Shown: positions 35,256 to 44,066 of the stretch, piece after piece
Position numbering within the stretch: the first letter of the stretch is position 1
How the letters are laid out: each line of letters begins with the position of its first letter
Assembly: GCF_049803835.1 (NCBI RefSeq)
Contig: NZ_JBNAGK010000002.1
Span: 445,690 to 509,689, forward strand
Length of the DNA: 64,000 nt
Direction of reading: 5' to 3'
DNA from: Pacificoceanicola sp049803835
GTDB lineage: Bacteria; Pseudomonadota; Alphaproteobacteria; Rhodobacterales; Rhodobacteraceae
Notes under the pieces: model-generated
Told to the model about the DNA's origin: nothing
Databases searched by the model: none
What the model saw: the letters and a program-made list of their open reading frames with translations, nothing else
Made by a program: the position numbers and the translations under genes

Positions 35256-36590
35256 TCAGCGGTAGGCGTGCAGGACGCCGCTCGTGGACACCACGTAGAG
35301 CGTGCCGCCCGCCACGACCGGACGCGTGGTTGCGCCGCCCTTGATCTCGACCTTGCCGACTTCCGCGCCGTTCTCCGGGTTGAAGCTGCGAATGAAGCCG
35401 TCCGAGCTGGCCACGATCAGCCGCCCACCGGCGAGGATCGGGCCATGGTTGGCGAAGGCTGCGTCGCGGCGGCGCTGCGGGTTGCGGCGGGTCGGCACGT
35501 AGCCCGGCAGGTCCACCGCCCAGATCGTCTCGCCCGTTTCCGCGTCCACGCGGATCAGCTCGTTGCGGTCACTGATGAAGACCACCGAATCGCTGCCCAG
35601 CGGCCAGGCCGCATCCAGCGCCCCTTCGCGCACGGTCCAGAGGCGCTCGCCATTGGCGATGTCGAGCGCCACGAAGTTGCCGGAGTGGTTGCCCGCGTAG
35701 ACGGTATCCCCCACGATCAGCGGATCGCCGGTGATGTCGTCGACGTTCGACAGTGCCACACCGTTGCGCCGGCCGAGGATATCGGTGCTCCACAGCCGCA
35801 GGCCACCCTGCTTGAACGCCGCCTGCACGGAGGCGTCGCCGAAGGAGAAGATCACCCGCTTGTCCCCCAGTGCCGGAGACGGCGCACCCGCGACGTTGTT
35901 GGTGTCGCCCACCCCGTCGATCTGCCAGCGGATGCGACCATCGTCGGCCTCGATGGCCCAGGCGAGCTTGTCGCCGGAGGTGAGGTAGACCACGCCGTTC
36001 TGCACCGTCGGCGCGCCGGTGGCCGTGTTGCCCAGGCGCTGCGTCCAGAGTTCCGCACCGTTCGAGGCGTCGAAGGCGGTCAGCGTGCCGAACCCGGAGG
36101 CCACGTAGACCCGCCCGCCGTCGAAGGCGATGCCGCCGCCCTGCGCCTGGTAATTCGCTTCGCGCAGCGGGGTCAGGTCATGGCTCCACAGCGGCGCACC
36201 CGCCGTGCTGGTGGCGCGGACCACGAATTCACTGTCCATGGTGAACACGCGGCCCCCGGCGACCACCGGATCGACGTTGAGCCGCTTGCGACGGCTGTCG
36301 CCCGCGCCGATGTTGACGGCAAAGACCGGCTGGAAGCGGCCTGAGAAGGCGGCGTGGTCGGTGCGTGCAAAGGGCGAGACCGGGCTCTGCGCCCAGTCGG
36401 CATTGCCCTGCTGGGCAGGAAGAGCCACGGCGCGGGACGTGTTGACGTCATTCTCAGCCAGCGGGTCCTGCCGGGTTTCCAGCACGTCGCGCACGTTCAT
36501 GCGCTCGCCGGGCAGGATTTCCTCGCGCTCCTCGCACCCTGCGAGCACGATCAGGCCGAGGCCCGCCATCAGAGTTGCCGTGCGAAGCAT
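35256..36590 (-). CDS. bamB: Outer-membrane assembly lipoprotein BamB (PQQ beta-propeller)
   Basis: A 444-residue lipoprotein of the BAM complex that folds outer-membrane proteins. The lipobox LVLAGC is at about residues 13-18, followed by a beta-propeller made of repeated blades with WT/GxLxAxDxxxG pattern (GFGTLTAFDASNGAELW, NFVALDIANGERLWTV, GFIRSFNPENGAEVG). Start at ATG 36590 puts the signal peptide in place; longer upstream readings would lose it. It lies between yfgM and der. Confidence 0.94.
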   Translation of the reverse strand: MLRTATLMAGLGLIVLAGCEEREEILPGERMNVRDVLETRQDPLAENDVNTSRAVALPAQQGNADWAQSPVSPFARTDHAAFSGRFQPVFAVNIGAGDSRRKRLNVDPVVAGGRVFTMDSEFVVRATSTAGAPLWSHDLTPLREANYQAQGGGIAFDGGRVYVASGFGTLTAFDASNGAELWTQRLGNTATGAPTVQNGVVYLTSGDKLAWAIEADDGRIRWQIDGVGDTNNVAGAPSPALGDKRVIFSFGDASVQAAFKQGGLRLWSTDILGRRNGVALSNVDDITGDPLIVGDTVYAGNHSGNFVALDIANGERLWTVREGALDAAWPLGSDSVVFISDRNELIRVDAETGETIWAVDLPGYVPTRRNPQRRRDAAFANHGPILAGGRLIVASSDGFIRSFNPENGAEVGKVEIKGGATTRPVVAGGTLYVVSTSGVLHAYR

Positions 36591-36666
36591 GTCCTGCCCC
36601 CTTCGTTTGCCGTCCCCTCTGCCGCGTGTCACGGTCTGGCGGGGTACGGCCTTGAAACCATTGAAC

Positions 36667-37344
36667 TCAGCTGTCCTGAACCTCGGGCATGAGGTCATCC
36701 AGCGAGCCACCCAGCGCCACAATCAACTGAGACGCGCGGCGGCGCAAGCCCGCTGTGGCCTCGGCGTCCAAAGCGATGTTTTTCAGCCGCTCCAGCGCCG
36801 CCTCCCGGTCGCCCGCCTCGATGTCGACGAGCGCGAGCTGTTCCTCCGCGAGAAGCCGCAGCGGCTGGCCCGGCACGGCCAGCGCTTCGAGCCCTGCGCG
36901 GCGGTCCTCCGCGGACAGCACATCGGCCCCGCGCGCCAGCGCCTTGTAACTGGCGATCTGGCGGTAGATCTGCGGCACGGCGGGGTCATTTGCGACGGCC
37001 TGCAGCTGCGCCACGGCAGCGGCGTCATCGCCCTCGGTGCCCTTCTCCGCCGCGACCAGCATGTCCAGGATGGCGCGAGCGCCCGGCTGATCGGTGGCGA
37101 TCTCGTCGAGCGCCGCGATCCGCGGTTCGGGGTCGCTCTCGTCGAGCGCGGCCATGATGGCATCGCCGAAGCCCTGCGCCCTGGCCTGCGCCTGCGCCGC
37201 GCTGTACTCGCGCCAGGCGGTGCCGCCAACGATCAGAACCACGCCAAGCACGGCAATCCAGCCGTATTTCTTCATGGTGGCGAAGAGTTTGTCGCGGCGG
37301 ACCTCTTCGGTCACCTCGTCGATGAAACTGTCGCTGTCGCTCAA
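36667..37344 (-). CDS. yfgM: YfgM-like TPR membrane protein (TTG start)
   Basis: A 225-residue protein anchored by one transmembrane segment (YGWIAVLGVVLIVGGTAW) after a charged N-terminus (SDSDSFIDEVTEEVRRDKLFATMKK), with a periplasmic TPR-like domain. E. coli YfgM is a periplasmic chaperone partner at the Sec translocon and is encoded next to bamB, as here. AGAGGAG lies 7 bases before a TTG at 37344 that begins the conserved SDSDSFI sequence; an upstream ATG reading is unlike the family. Confidence 0.88.
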   Translation of the reverse strand: MSDSDSFIDEVTEEVRRDKLFATMKKYGWIAVLGVVLIVGGTAWREYSAAQAQARAQGFGDAIMAALDESDPEPRIAALDEIATDQPGARAILDMLVAAEKGTEGDDAAAVAQLQAVANDPAVPQIYRQIASYKALARGADVLSAEDRRAGLEALAVPGQPLRLLAEEQLALVDIEAGDREAALERLKNIALDAEATAGLRRRASQLIVALGGSLDDLMPEVQDS

Positions 37345-37583
37345 GGGGCGGCTCCTCTTTTGCCCGTCCGGCGGGCCTTTGTGCCCCCTCTTATCGCGCA
37401 TGTGCCGGACTGCCAAGGCGTCAGAACCCGCACCATTGCCGGAAATCGGCGGTGTGCGGCGCACAAAATCCCGGCAATTTCCCGAAAACGCGCCGGTCGA
37501 GGCCACAAACCGCCATGTTTCTGCACAAAACGGCACAGAGGACGACGCGCCACCGCTTGAAGCCGGGTGACGCCGCGTCTAAA

Positions 37584-37601
37584 CTGAACCAAACGGTTCA
37601 G
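37584..37601. promoter_or_regulatory. Inverted repeat upstream of the RND pump, TetR-type operator candidate
   Basis: CTGAACC AAAC GGTTCAG has perfect 7-bp arms in the 352-base divergent region between yfgM and the adaptor gene, about 95 bases before the adaptor ATG. The half-site resembles operators of TetR-family pump regulators. No regulator gene is adjacent. The rest of this region holds nothing else recognised. Confidence 0.5.
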
Positions 37602-37696
37602 GTCACGCGTATAGGCAACAGGATGCCGGATCGTGGGACCTGGCGCATTGCCACCCGCCTTTTGGGGCGGTCGTATTTGAATTGGACGAACAGAAG

Positions 37697-39529
37697 ATGC
37701 GGATACTTCCGGTTGCAACGGCCATCGTGGTCACGGGCCTGCTTTACATGGTGGTGATCGAGCGCGACACCTTCGATGCCCTTGTCTCCGGCACGGCGCC
37801 GGACGGGGATGTCGCGGACAGCCTGCCGGCCGGCGCGGCAGCTGCGGCGCCCGCGACGGAAGACGTCCCGCTGACACGCGTGATGGCCATGGTCTCGCAG
37901 GCGCGGGAAGTGGATAGCGCCGTGGTGCTGCGCGGCGAGACGGTAGCCTCCCGCCAGGTCGACGTGCGGGCCGAAACCGCAGGCAAGGTGGTGAACGAGC
38001 CGCTGCGCCGAGGCGCGAAGGTCGCCGAAGGCGAGTTGCTGTGCGAGATCGACCCGGGCACGCGCGGCACCTCCCTGCAGGAAGCGCAGGCGCGGCTGGC
38101 GGAGGCGAAGGCGCGTCTGCCCGAGGCCCGCGCCCGGCTGAGTGAGGCGCAGGCGCAGGAACCTGCGGCGCGCGCAGCAATCCTCGAAGCCGAAGCGAAC
38201 GTGCCGGCAGCGGAGGCGTCCCTCGCACAGGCGAGAGCCAACGTCCCGGCTGCGGAAGCGAGCCTTCTTGAGGCCGAGGCCCGGGAACCGGAAGCCGAGG
38301 CACGTCTGGCCGAGGCAAAGGCGATGGTCCCGGCAGCGCAAGCGGCCCTGGCGCAGGCCGAGGCGAATGTTCCGGCGGCGGAAGCAGCGCTGGCTCAGGC
38401 GCTGGCCGGGCAGCCCGAGGCGGAGGCGCGGCTCAAGGAAGCGCAGGCCCGGGTGCGCGAAGCGGAAATCTCGCTCAATGCCAACTCCAAGCTGAACAAG
38501 TCCGGCTTTGCCGGGGAAATCGCGCTGGCCTCTGCACAGGCGGCCTTCGAGAGCGCCAAGGCGGGTGAGCAGGCGGCGCTGGCCGGGGTCAAGGGCGCCG
38601 AGGCGGCGATCGAGCAGGCCAGGGGCAACATCGAAGGGGCCAAGGCTCAGGTGCAGTCGGCCCGGAGCCAGATCGAGAGCGCCCGCGCGGCTGTGCTTTC
38701 GGCAGAGAGCCAGATCCAGAACGCAAAGGCCGGGGTCGAAAGCGCCCGCAGCAACATCGAAAGCGCCCGGGCGGCCGTCGAAAGCGCCAAGAGCCGCCTC
38801 GAAGGTGCCCGCGCGGCGGTGAGTTCCGCCAAGGCCGCGTTGGAAGGCGCAACGGCGGGCATCGAATCGGCCAAGGCCGGCGAGGAGAACGCGCAAAGTG
38901 GCATCCAGAGCGCGGAAGCCGCCCTCGCCACCGTGAACAAGGACATCCAGAGGCTGAGCATCCACGCCCCCTTCGCCGGAGTTCTGGAGAGCGATACGGC
39001 GGAACTGGGCAGCCTGCTGCAGACCGGCGGCACCTGTGCCACGGTGATCCAGCTCGACCCGATCAAGATCGCAGGCTACGTGCCGGAACAGGACGTCTCT
39101 CGCGTCCATCTCGGGGCCCGCGCAGGGGCGCGGCTGGTGGACGGGCGCGAAATGATGGGTGACGTCACCTTCGTCTCGCGCAGCGCCGATCCAACCACCC
39201 GCACCTTCCTCGTGGAACTGACGATTGCCAACGCCGACCTGAGCATCCGTGACGGCCAGACCGCCGAGATCGCCATCGAGGCAGACGGCGCCTCCGCGCA
39301 TCTGATCCCGCAGTCCTCGCTGACACTTGACGACGAGGGAGTGCTGGGCATCCGCACGGTGGACGAGACGAACCACGTGCGCTTTGCCCCGGTCAAGCTG
39401 ATCCGCGACACCCGCGATGGCGTCTGGCTCAGCGGCCTGCCGGATAAGATCAACGTCATCACCGTCGGCCAGGAGTACGTCACAGACGGCATTCCGGTCG
39501 AAGCGGTGTTCGAGGAGGTGGTTCAATGA
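37697..39529 (+). CDS. RND efflux periplasmic adaptor with very long coiled-coil hairpin
   Basis: A 610-residue membrane-fusion protein anchored by an N-terminal hydrophobic segment (ILPVATAIVVTGLLYMVV). A lipoyl half (VDVRAETAGKVVNEPLRRGAKVAEGELL) is followed by an Ala/Glu heptad coiled coil running about residues 127-420, the second lipoyl half (LSIHAPFAGVLESDTAELGSLL), and beta-barrel and membrane-proximal domains. Typical adaptors are 350-420 residues. Start: ATG 37697 is preferred; an in-frame TTG at 37682 is possible. The stop overlaps the permease ATG by 4 bases. No TolC-like gene is present here. Confidence 0.92.
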   Translation: MRILPVATAIVVTGLLYMVVIERDTFDALVSGTAPDGDVADSLPAGAAAAAPATEDVPLTRVMAMVSQAREVDSAVVLRGETVASRQVDVRAETAGKVVNEPLRRGAKVAEGELLCEIDPGTRGTSLQEAQARLAEAKARLPEARARLSEAQAQEPAARAAILEAEANVPAAEASLAQARANVPAAEASLLEAEAREPEAEARLAEAKAMVPAAQAALAQAEANVPAAEAALAQALAGQPEAEARLKEAQARVREAEISLNANSKLNKSGFAGEIALASAQAAFESAKAGEQAALAGVKGAEAAIEQARGNIEGAKAQVQSARSQIESARAAVLSAESQIQNAKAGVESARSNIESARAAVESAKSRLEGARAAVSSAKAALEGATAGIESAKAGEENAQSGIQSAEAALATVNKDIQRLSIHAPFAGVLESDTAELGSLLQTGGTCATVIQLDPIKIAGYVPEQDVSRVHLGARAGARLVDGREMMGDVTFVSRSADPTTRTFLVELTIANADLSIRDGQTAEIAIEADGASAHLIPQSSLTLDDEGVLGIRTVDETNHVRFAPVKLIRDTRDGVWLSGLPDKINVITVGQEYVTDGIPVEAVFEEVVQ

Positions 39530-42500
39530 CGGGTATCATCGACTGGGCCGCGGAACGCGCCCGGATGATCATCGCCTTCATCGTTCTGTCGGTGGTCGTG
39601 GGCGGCTATGCCTACGTCAGCCTGCCGAAGGAAGGCGAACCGGACATCGAGATCCCGGCGCTCTTCGTCTCGGTCCCCTTCCCCGGCATTTCGGCGGCGG
39701 ATTCGGAGACCCTGCTGATCAAGCCCATGGAGACCGAGCTTTCCGATCTCGACGGGCTCAAGAAGATGTCGGCGACAGCGGCGGAGGGCTATGCGGGCCT
39801 TGCGCTGGAGTTCGAATTCGGCTGGGACAAGACGAAGATCATCGCCGACGTGCGCGACGGCATGAACAACGCCGAGGCGAATTTCCCGGACGGGGCGGAA
39901 AAATACTCGATCAACGAGATCAACTTCTCCGAGTTCCCGATCATCATCGTCAACCTGTCCGGCCCGGTGCCGGAGAGGACAATGAACCGCATCGCGAAGG
40001 ACCTGCAGGACAAGGTCGAGGGTCTCGACGCGGTGCTGGAGGCGGGCATCGCGGGCAACCGCGACGAGATGCTGGAGGTGCTGATCGACCCGCTCAAGCT
40101 CGAAAGTTACAACGTGACCGCCGCCGAGCTGATCAACGTGGTGCGGTACAACAACCAGCTGATCGCCGCCGGGGAAGTCGAGACCGACCAGGGCACCTTC
40201 GCCGTCAAGATCCCGTCCAGTTTCACCGAGGCGCAGGATGTCTACAACCTGCCGGTGAAGGTGAACGGGGACCGGGTCGTGACCTTGGGAGATCTCGCGA
40301 CGATTAACCTCACCTTCGAGGATCGCGCCGGGACCGCGCGGTTCAACGGCGAGACCACGGTGGCCCTGCAGGTGGTCAAGCGCAAGGGCTTCAACATCAT
40401 CGACACCGCCGCGGAAGTGCGCCGGGTGATCGCCGAGGCCGAAGCGGACTGGCCACCGGAACTCAAGGCCGTGCTGAACGTCGGGGCATCGAACGACCAG
40501 AGCCGGCAGGTGGAGAGCATGGTCAGCCAGCTCGAAGGCTCGGTGCTGACCGCGATTGCGCTCGTCATGCTGGTGGTGCTGGCCTCGCTGGGCCTGCGCC
40601 CCTCGCTGCTCGTCGGCTTCTCGATCCCGACCTCGTTCCTGCTGTGCTTCCTGCTGCTGGCCATGATGGGCGTGACGATCTCCAACATCGTGATGTTCGG
40701 CCTGATCCTCGCCGTCGGCATGCTCGTCGACGGGGCCATCGTGGTGGTGGAATACGCCGACAAGCGCGTCGAGGAGGGCGTCGGCCCGATGCACGCCTAT
40801 GTCGAGGCGGCGCACCGGATGTTCTGGCCGGTGGTCTCCTCCACCGCCACGACGCTCTGCGCCTTCCTGCCGATGCTGTTCTGGCCCGGCGTGGCGGGGC
40901 AGTTCATGGGGATGCTCCCCGTGACGCTGATCTTCGTCCTATCCGCCTCGCTGGTAGTGGCACTGGTCTACCTGCCGGTCATGGGCGGCGTGCTGGGCCG
41001 TACCGAGCGCTGGTTCAAGACCCGCATCGCGCAGATCGCCGCCTTGCCGCTGCTCGCGCACATCGGCCTCGCGCTGATTGCGCTTGTGCCAGTGATCATC
41101 GCCGGGGCGCTGGTGCCCAAACTCTTCGCACTCATGGGCGGGCAGTTCGCCACCATGGACGGCAGCCGGATGATCGGCTCGGTCGTTCCCACCTTCCTCA
41201 CCGTGTTCCTTCTGGCGCTGGCGGTGACCGTGCTTGCCGGTCTGGCGCTCGCCGGGGCGCTCAGCATCATGCTCAGCCTCGCCGCGATCCCGGCTCGCAT
41301 CAAGGCCGGGGCCACCGCCGTGAAGCGCCGAATCTTCGGCACGCCGAAACCCAAGGCGATCCGCTCGGGGTATCGTCGGACGCTGTTCGGCCGCTTCATC
41401 GCGCTGTTCGCGACCAATCCGGCGGGTCCGCTGGTGATCGTGGCGACGGTCTTCGTGCTGGTGGGATCGGTCTTCATCTACTACGGCAACAACAACAACG
41501 GCGTCGATTTCTTCGTCGAAAGCGAGCCGGAGCAGGCCATCGTCTACGTCCGTGCGCGGGGCAACCTGTCGCTGGCGGAGAAGGACGCGCTGGTCAAGCG
41601 GGCCGAGGCCATCGTCCTGCAACACCCCGGCATCAAGACCGCCTTCGCCTTCGCGGGCAACGGCGGGCTGAACAACAACACTGGTGGTGCGCAGCCGCCG
41701 AAGGACACAATCGGGCAGATCCAGCTGGAAACCATCGCCTGGGAGGACCGCCCGGACGCGCATGAGCCGTGGTTCACCATCCCCTTCACCGGGCATGTGG
41801 TGCAGAAGGCGATCAAGGCACCGGACTTCGACGGAGACCTGATCATCGACCAGCTGACCGCGCAGCTGGAGCAGATCCCCGGCATCAAGGTGGAAATTCT
41901 CGCGCAGGCCCGTGGCCCGGCGAGCGCCAAGCCGGTACACCTGCGCCTCAAGGGCGACAACTGGGACGACCTCTTGGCGGCAACGGAAGTGGCGAGCCAG
42001 CGGTTCAACGCGCTGCCCGGGCTGACCCAGATCGAGGACACCCGCCCCCTGCCCGGCATCGACTGGCAGGTGGACGTGGACGTGGAGAAAGCCGGACGCT
42101 TCGGGGCCGACGTGGCGACGGTGGGCGCCATGGTCCAGCTGGTCACGCGTGGCGTGCTGCTCGACAGCTACACCCCGGAAGGGTCCGACGAGGAAATCGA
42201 GATCCGCGTGCGCCTCCCCGAAGAAGACCGGGTAATGTCGACACTCGACACGCTGAAATTGCGGACTCGCGATGGCCTTGTGCCGCTGGCCAACTTCATC
42301 ACGCGCACCCCGGTAGAGAAGCTGGCGGAGATCAACCGGGTCGATCAGGAACGCTATTTCGACGTCAAGGCGGGCGTGGCCGACGGTCTCGCCAAGCTGG
42401 TCGACGATAGCGGCACGGTGCAGGCGACCGTGCGGCGGCTGGAGGATGTCGCCTCGCATGGCGGCACCGAAGTCACCGGCCCGAACGGGGCGGCACTGGA

Positions 42501-43524
42501 GATCGTGCGGCTGGCAGACGGCGTGTCCGAGGCGGACCTCCGGGCGGAGATAAAGGACCTCAGCCTCGTTCTGATCGACGCCAACGAACGCATCGCCACG
42601 CTGACCGACTGGCTCGGGACCGCTCCCCTGCCCGCGGGCGTCACCTGGGAATGGACCGGCGACCAGGAGGACCAGGCGGAGAGCCAGGCCTTCCTCGGCC
42701 AGGCCTTCGGGGCGGCGCTGTTCATGATGTTCATCATCCTGCTGGCGCAGTTCAACAGCTTCTACAACTCGGTTCTGGTTCTGTTGGCGGTGGTGCTGTC
42801 CACCACTGGCGTGCTGATCGGAATGCTGGTCATGGGGCAATACTTCTCGGTGATCATGACCGGCACCGGCATCGTGGCGCTGGCCGGGATCGTGGTGAAC
42901 AACAACATCGTGCTGATCGACACCTATCAGGAATATTCGCGCTACATGCCCGCGACGGAGGCGATCGTCCGTACTGCGGAGGACCGCATCCGCCCGGTGC
43001 TGCTGACCACCATCACCACCATGGCGGGCCTCGCGCCGATGATGTTCGGCCTGTCGGTCGACTTCTTCGGCGGCGGCTATTCCATCGACAGCCCGACGGC
43101 GCTGTGGTGGAAGAACCTCGCCACGGCGGTCGTCTTCGGCCTCGGCATCGCGACGGTGCTGACGCTTGTCTTCACCCCGTCGATGCTGGCCTTGCGGATC
43201 TGGGCGACCACCTATGCCATGTGGTTCGCCCGCCTGCTGGCGCGACTCTCGCTCGGCAAGACCAGCCGTGCGGCGCGGAACTGGGCGCTGATGCGCGAGG
43301 CGAAGCGGCGCAAGGCTCCGGAAATCATCTGGACCGAGGAAGAAACCCCCGCTCCGGAGGCGCGTCAGAAGACGGCATACGGAAGGCGGCGGACTCGGAG
43401 CGGTTGCGCGCCGGCTGCGCCGGAGCGACCGGCGCGCGCCCGTGCCGGGCGCGCGGCTCGTCCCGTGACGACCCGCGAGGCGCGTGCCTGCGTTGCAGCG
43501 GCATCGGGGGCGGTGCCGGCTTGA
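39526..43524 (+). CDS. RND-family efflux permease, enlarged
   Basis: A 1332-residue inner-membrane proton-driven exporter of the AcrB/MexB superfamily (usual length 1030-1050). The N-terminus (RARMIIAFIVLSVVVGGYAYV) and the periplasmic domains are standard; the TM4 proton-relay region (GLILAVGMLVDGAIVVVEY, with a single Asp rather than the usual DD) and GIVVNNNIVLIDT in the second half are present. Between TM6 and TM7 there are roughly 100 extra residues (about 500-600) with two added hydrophobic segments. The last ~58 residues are Arg/Ala-rich and read through a GC-rich inverted repeat, so may not be original coding sequence. Confidence 0.92.
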   Translation: MTGIIDWAAERARMIIAFIVLSVVVGGYAYVSLPKEGEPDIEIPALFVSVPFPGISAADSETLLIKPMETELSDLDGLKKMSATAAEGYAGLALEFEFGWDKTKIIADVRDGMNNAEANFPDGAEKYSINEINFSEFPIIIVNLSGPVPERTMNRIAKDLQDKVEGLDAVLEAGIAGNRDEMLEVLIDPLKLESYNVTAAELINVVRYNNQLIAAGEVETDQGTFAVKIPSSFTEAQDVYNLPVKVNGDRVVTLGDLATINLTFEDRAGTARFNGETTVALQVVKRKGFNIIDTAAEVRRVIAEAEADWPPELKAVLNVGASNDQSRQVESMVSQLEGSVLTAIALVMLVVLASLGLRPSLLVGFSIPTSFLLCFLLLAMMGVTISNIVMFGLILAVGMLVDGAIVVVEYADKRVEEGVGPMHAYVEAAHRMFWPVVSSTATTLCAFLPMLFWPGVAGQFMGMLPVTLIFVLSASLVVALVYLPVMGGVLGRTERWFKTRIAQIAALPLLAHIGLALIALVPVIIAGALVPKLFALMGGQFATMDGSRMIGSVVPTFLTVFLLALAVTVLAGLALAGALSIMLSLAAIPARIKAGATAVKRRIFGTPKPKAIRSGYRRTLFGRFIALFATNPAGPLVIVATVFVLVGSVFIYYGNNNNGVDFFVESEPEQAIVYVRARGNLSLAEKDALVKRAEAIVLQHPGIKTAFAFAGNGGLNNNTGGAQPPKDTIGQIQLETIAWEDRPDAHEPWFTIPFTGHVVQKAIKAPDFDGDLIIDQLTAQLEQIPGIKVEILAQARGPASAKPVHLRLKGDNWDDLLAATEVASQRFNALPGLTQIEDTRPLPGIDWQVDVDVEKAGRFGADVATVGAMVQLVTRGVLLDSYTPEGSDEEIEIRVRLPEEDRVMSTLDTLKLRTRDGLVPLANFITRTPVEKLAEINRVDQERYFDVKAGVADGLAKLVDDSGTVQATVRRLEDVASHGGTEVTGPNGAALEIVRLADGVSEADLRAEIKDLSLVLIDANERIATLTDWLGTAPLPAGVTWEWTGDQEDQAESQAFLGQAFGAALFMMFIILLAQFNSFYNSVLVLLAVVLSTTGVLIGMLVMGQYFSVIMTGTGIVALAGIVVNNNIVLIDTYQEYSRYMPATEAIVRTAEDRIRPVLLTTITTMAGLAPMMFGLSVDFFGGGYSIDSPTALWWKNLATAVVFGLGIATVLTLVFTPSMLALRIWATTYAMWFARLLARLSLGKTSRAARNWALMREAKRRKAPEIIWTEEETPAPEARQKTAYGRRRTRSGCAPAAPERPARARAGRAARPVTTREARACVAAASGAVPA
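43406..43437. repeat. GC-rich inverted repeat inside the permease C-terminal tail
   Basis: GCGCGCCGG ... CCGGCGCGC, 9-bp arms with a 14-base loop, in a GC-rich stretch resembling the one after the Kef gene (about 7590-7650). It encodes the Arg/Ala-rich end of the RND permease. Confidence 0.6.
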
Positions 43525-43531
43525 CGTGGGT

Positions 43532-43681
43532 TCAGGGGTGTCCGGACTTCGCGCGGCGGCAGCGCTCCGAGCAGTAGCGCACCTCCGCCCAAACCTTCGC
43601 CCACTTCCGGCGCCAGGTGAACGGACGCCCGCAGGTGGCGCAGGGTTTCGACGGCAGGTCAGATTTGCGGCGGTGTTTCAT
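43532..43681 (-). CDS. DUF2256 mini-protein
   Basis: A 49-residue protein, MKHRRKSDLPSKPCATCGRP followed by FTWRRKWAKVWAEVRYCSERCRR. The CxxC...CxxxC zinc-binding pattern and WRxKW core are those of the DUF2256 family, often found beside photolyase or cryptochrome genes, although none is here. It converges on the RND gene, 7 bases after its stop. Confidence 0.85.
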   Translation of the reverse strand: MKHRRKSDLPSKPCATCGRPFTWRRKWAKVWAEVRYCSERCRRAKSGHP

Positions 43682-43764
43682 GGCGGGCAAGATGGCCCGT
43701 TACGGCGCCGGGACAAGGCCAGCGGGCCGCTGCCCCGGCAATGCCCCGGTGGCCGCCTTGGGCG

Positions 43765-43959
43765 TCAGTCGGCCTCGACAGTTCCCACGCCGGGCTGCAC
43801 CTGCACTTCTGCCCCCTCGGGTGCATCGCCCGAAATGACGACCCAGCCGAACCAGCCGAGGAAGAGGGCCGCAGCGACGGCGAGGGAGAGCTTGATACCG
43901 GCAAGGGCCGGTCTGTGGCGCGTTTCCTGCGTTTTCACATTGGTGTCGGGTGCGGACAT
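43765..43959 (-). CDS. Small single-pass membrane protein
   Basis: A 64-residue protein with one transmembrane helix (LSLAVAAALFLGWFGWVVI) and an acidic periplasmic tail (GDAPEGAEVQVQPGVGTVEAD). AAGGAG 6 bases before ATG 43959 supports it. No known family. It is divergent from pepN across about 107 bases. Confidence 0.65.
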   Translation of the reverse strand: MSAPDTNVKTQETRHRPALAGIKLSLAVAAALFLGWFGWVVISGDAPEGAEVQVQPGVGTVEAD

Positions 43960-44066
43960 GGGCGCTCCTTTCGATGTGACATGCCTTTCCCGCTCCGGCA
44001 TTGCAGCGGGGGTCTTGGGGGCCTAACACTTGGGAAAAGCGAATGTTCCACACGGAAAGGCCCGCC

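Noticed and set aside
38070..38940. Regular short repeats that could suggest a CRISPR-like or satellite array
   Set aside because: The period follows codons (7 and 14 residues) and encodes a coiled coil; units are degenerate and there are no spacers.
40939..42840. Long minus-strand open frame opposite the RND permease
   Set aside because: Antisense shadow of a strongly supported permease; no ribosome site or domain.
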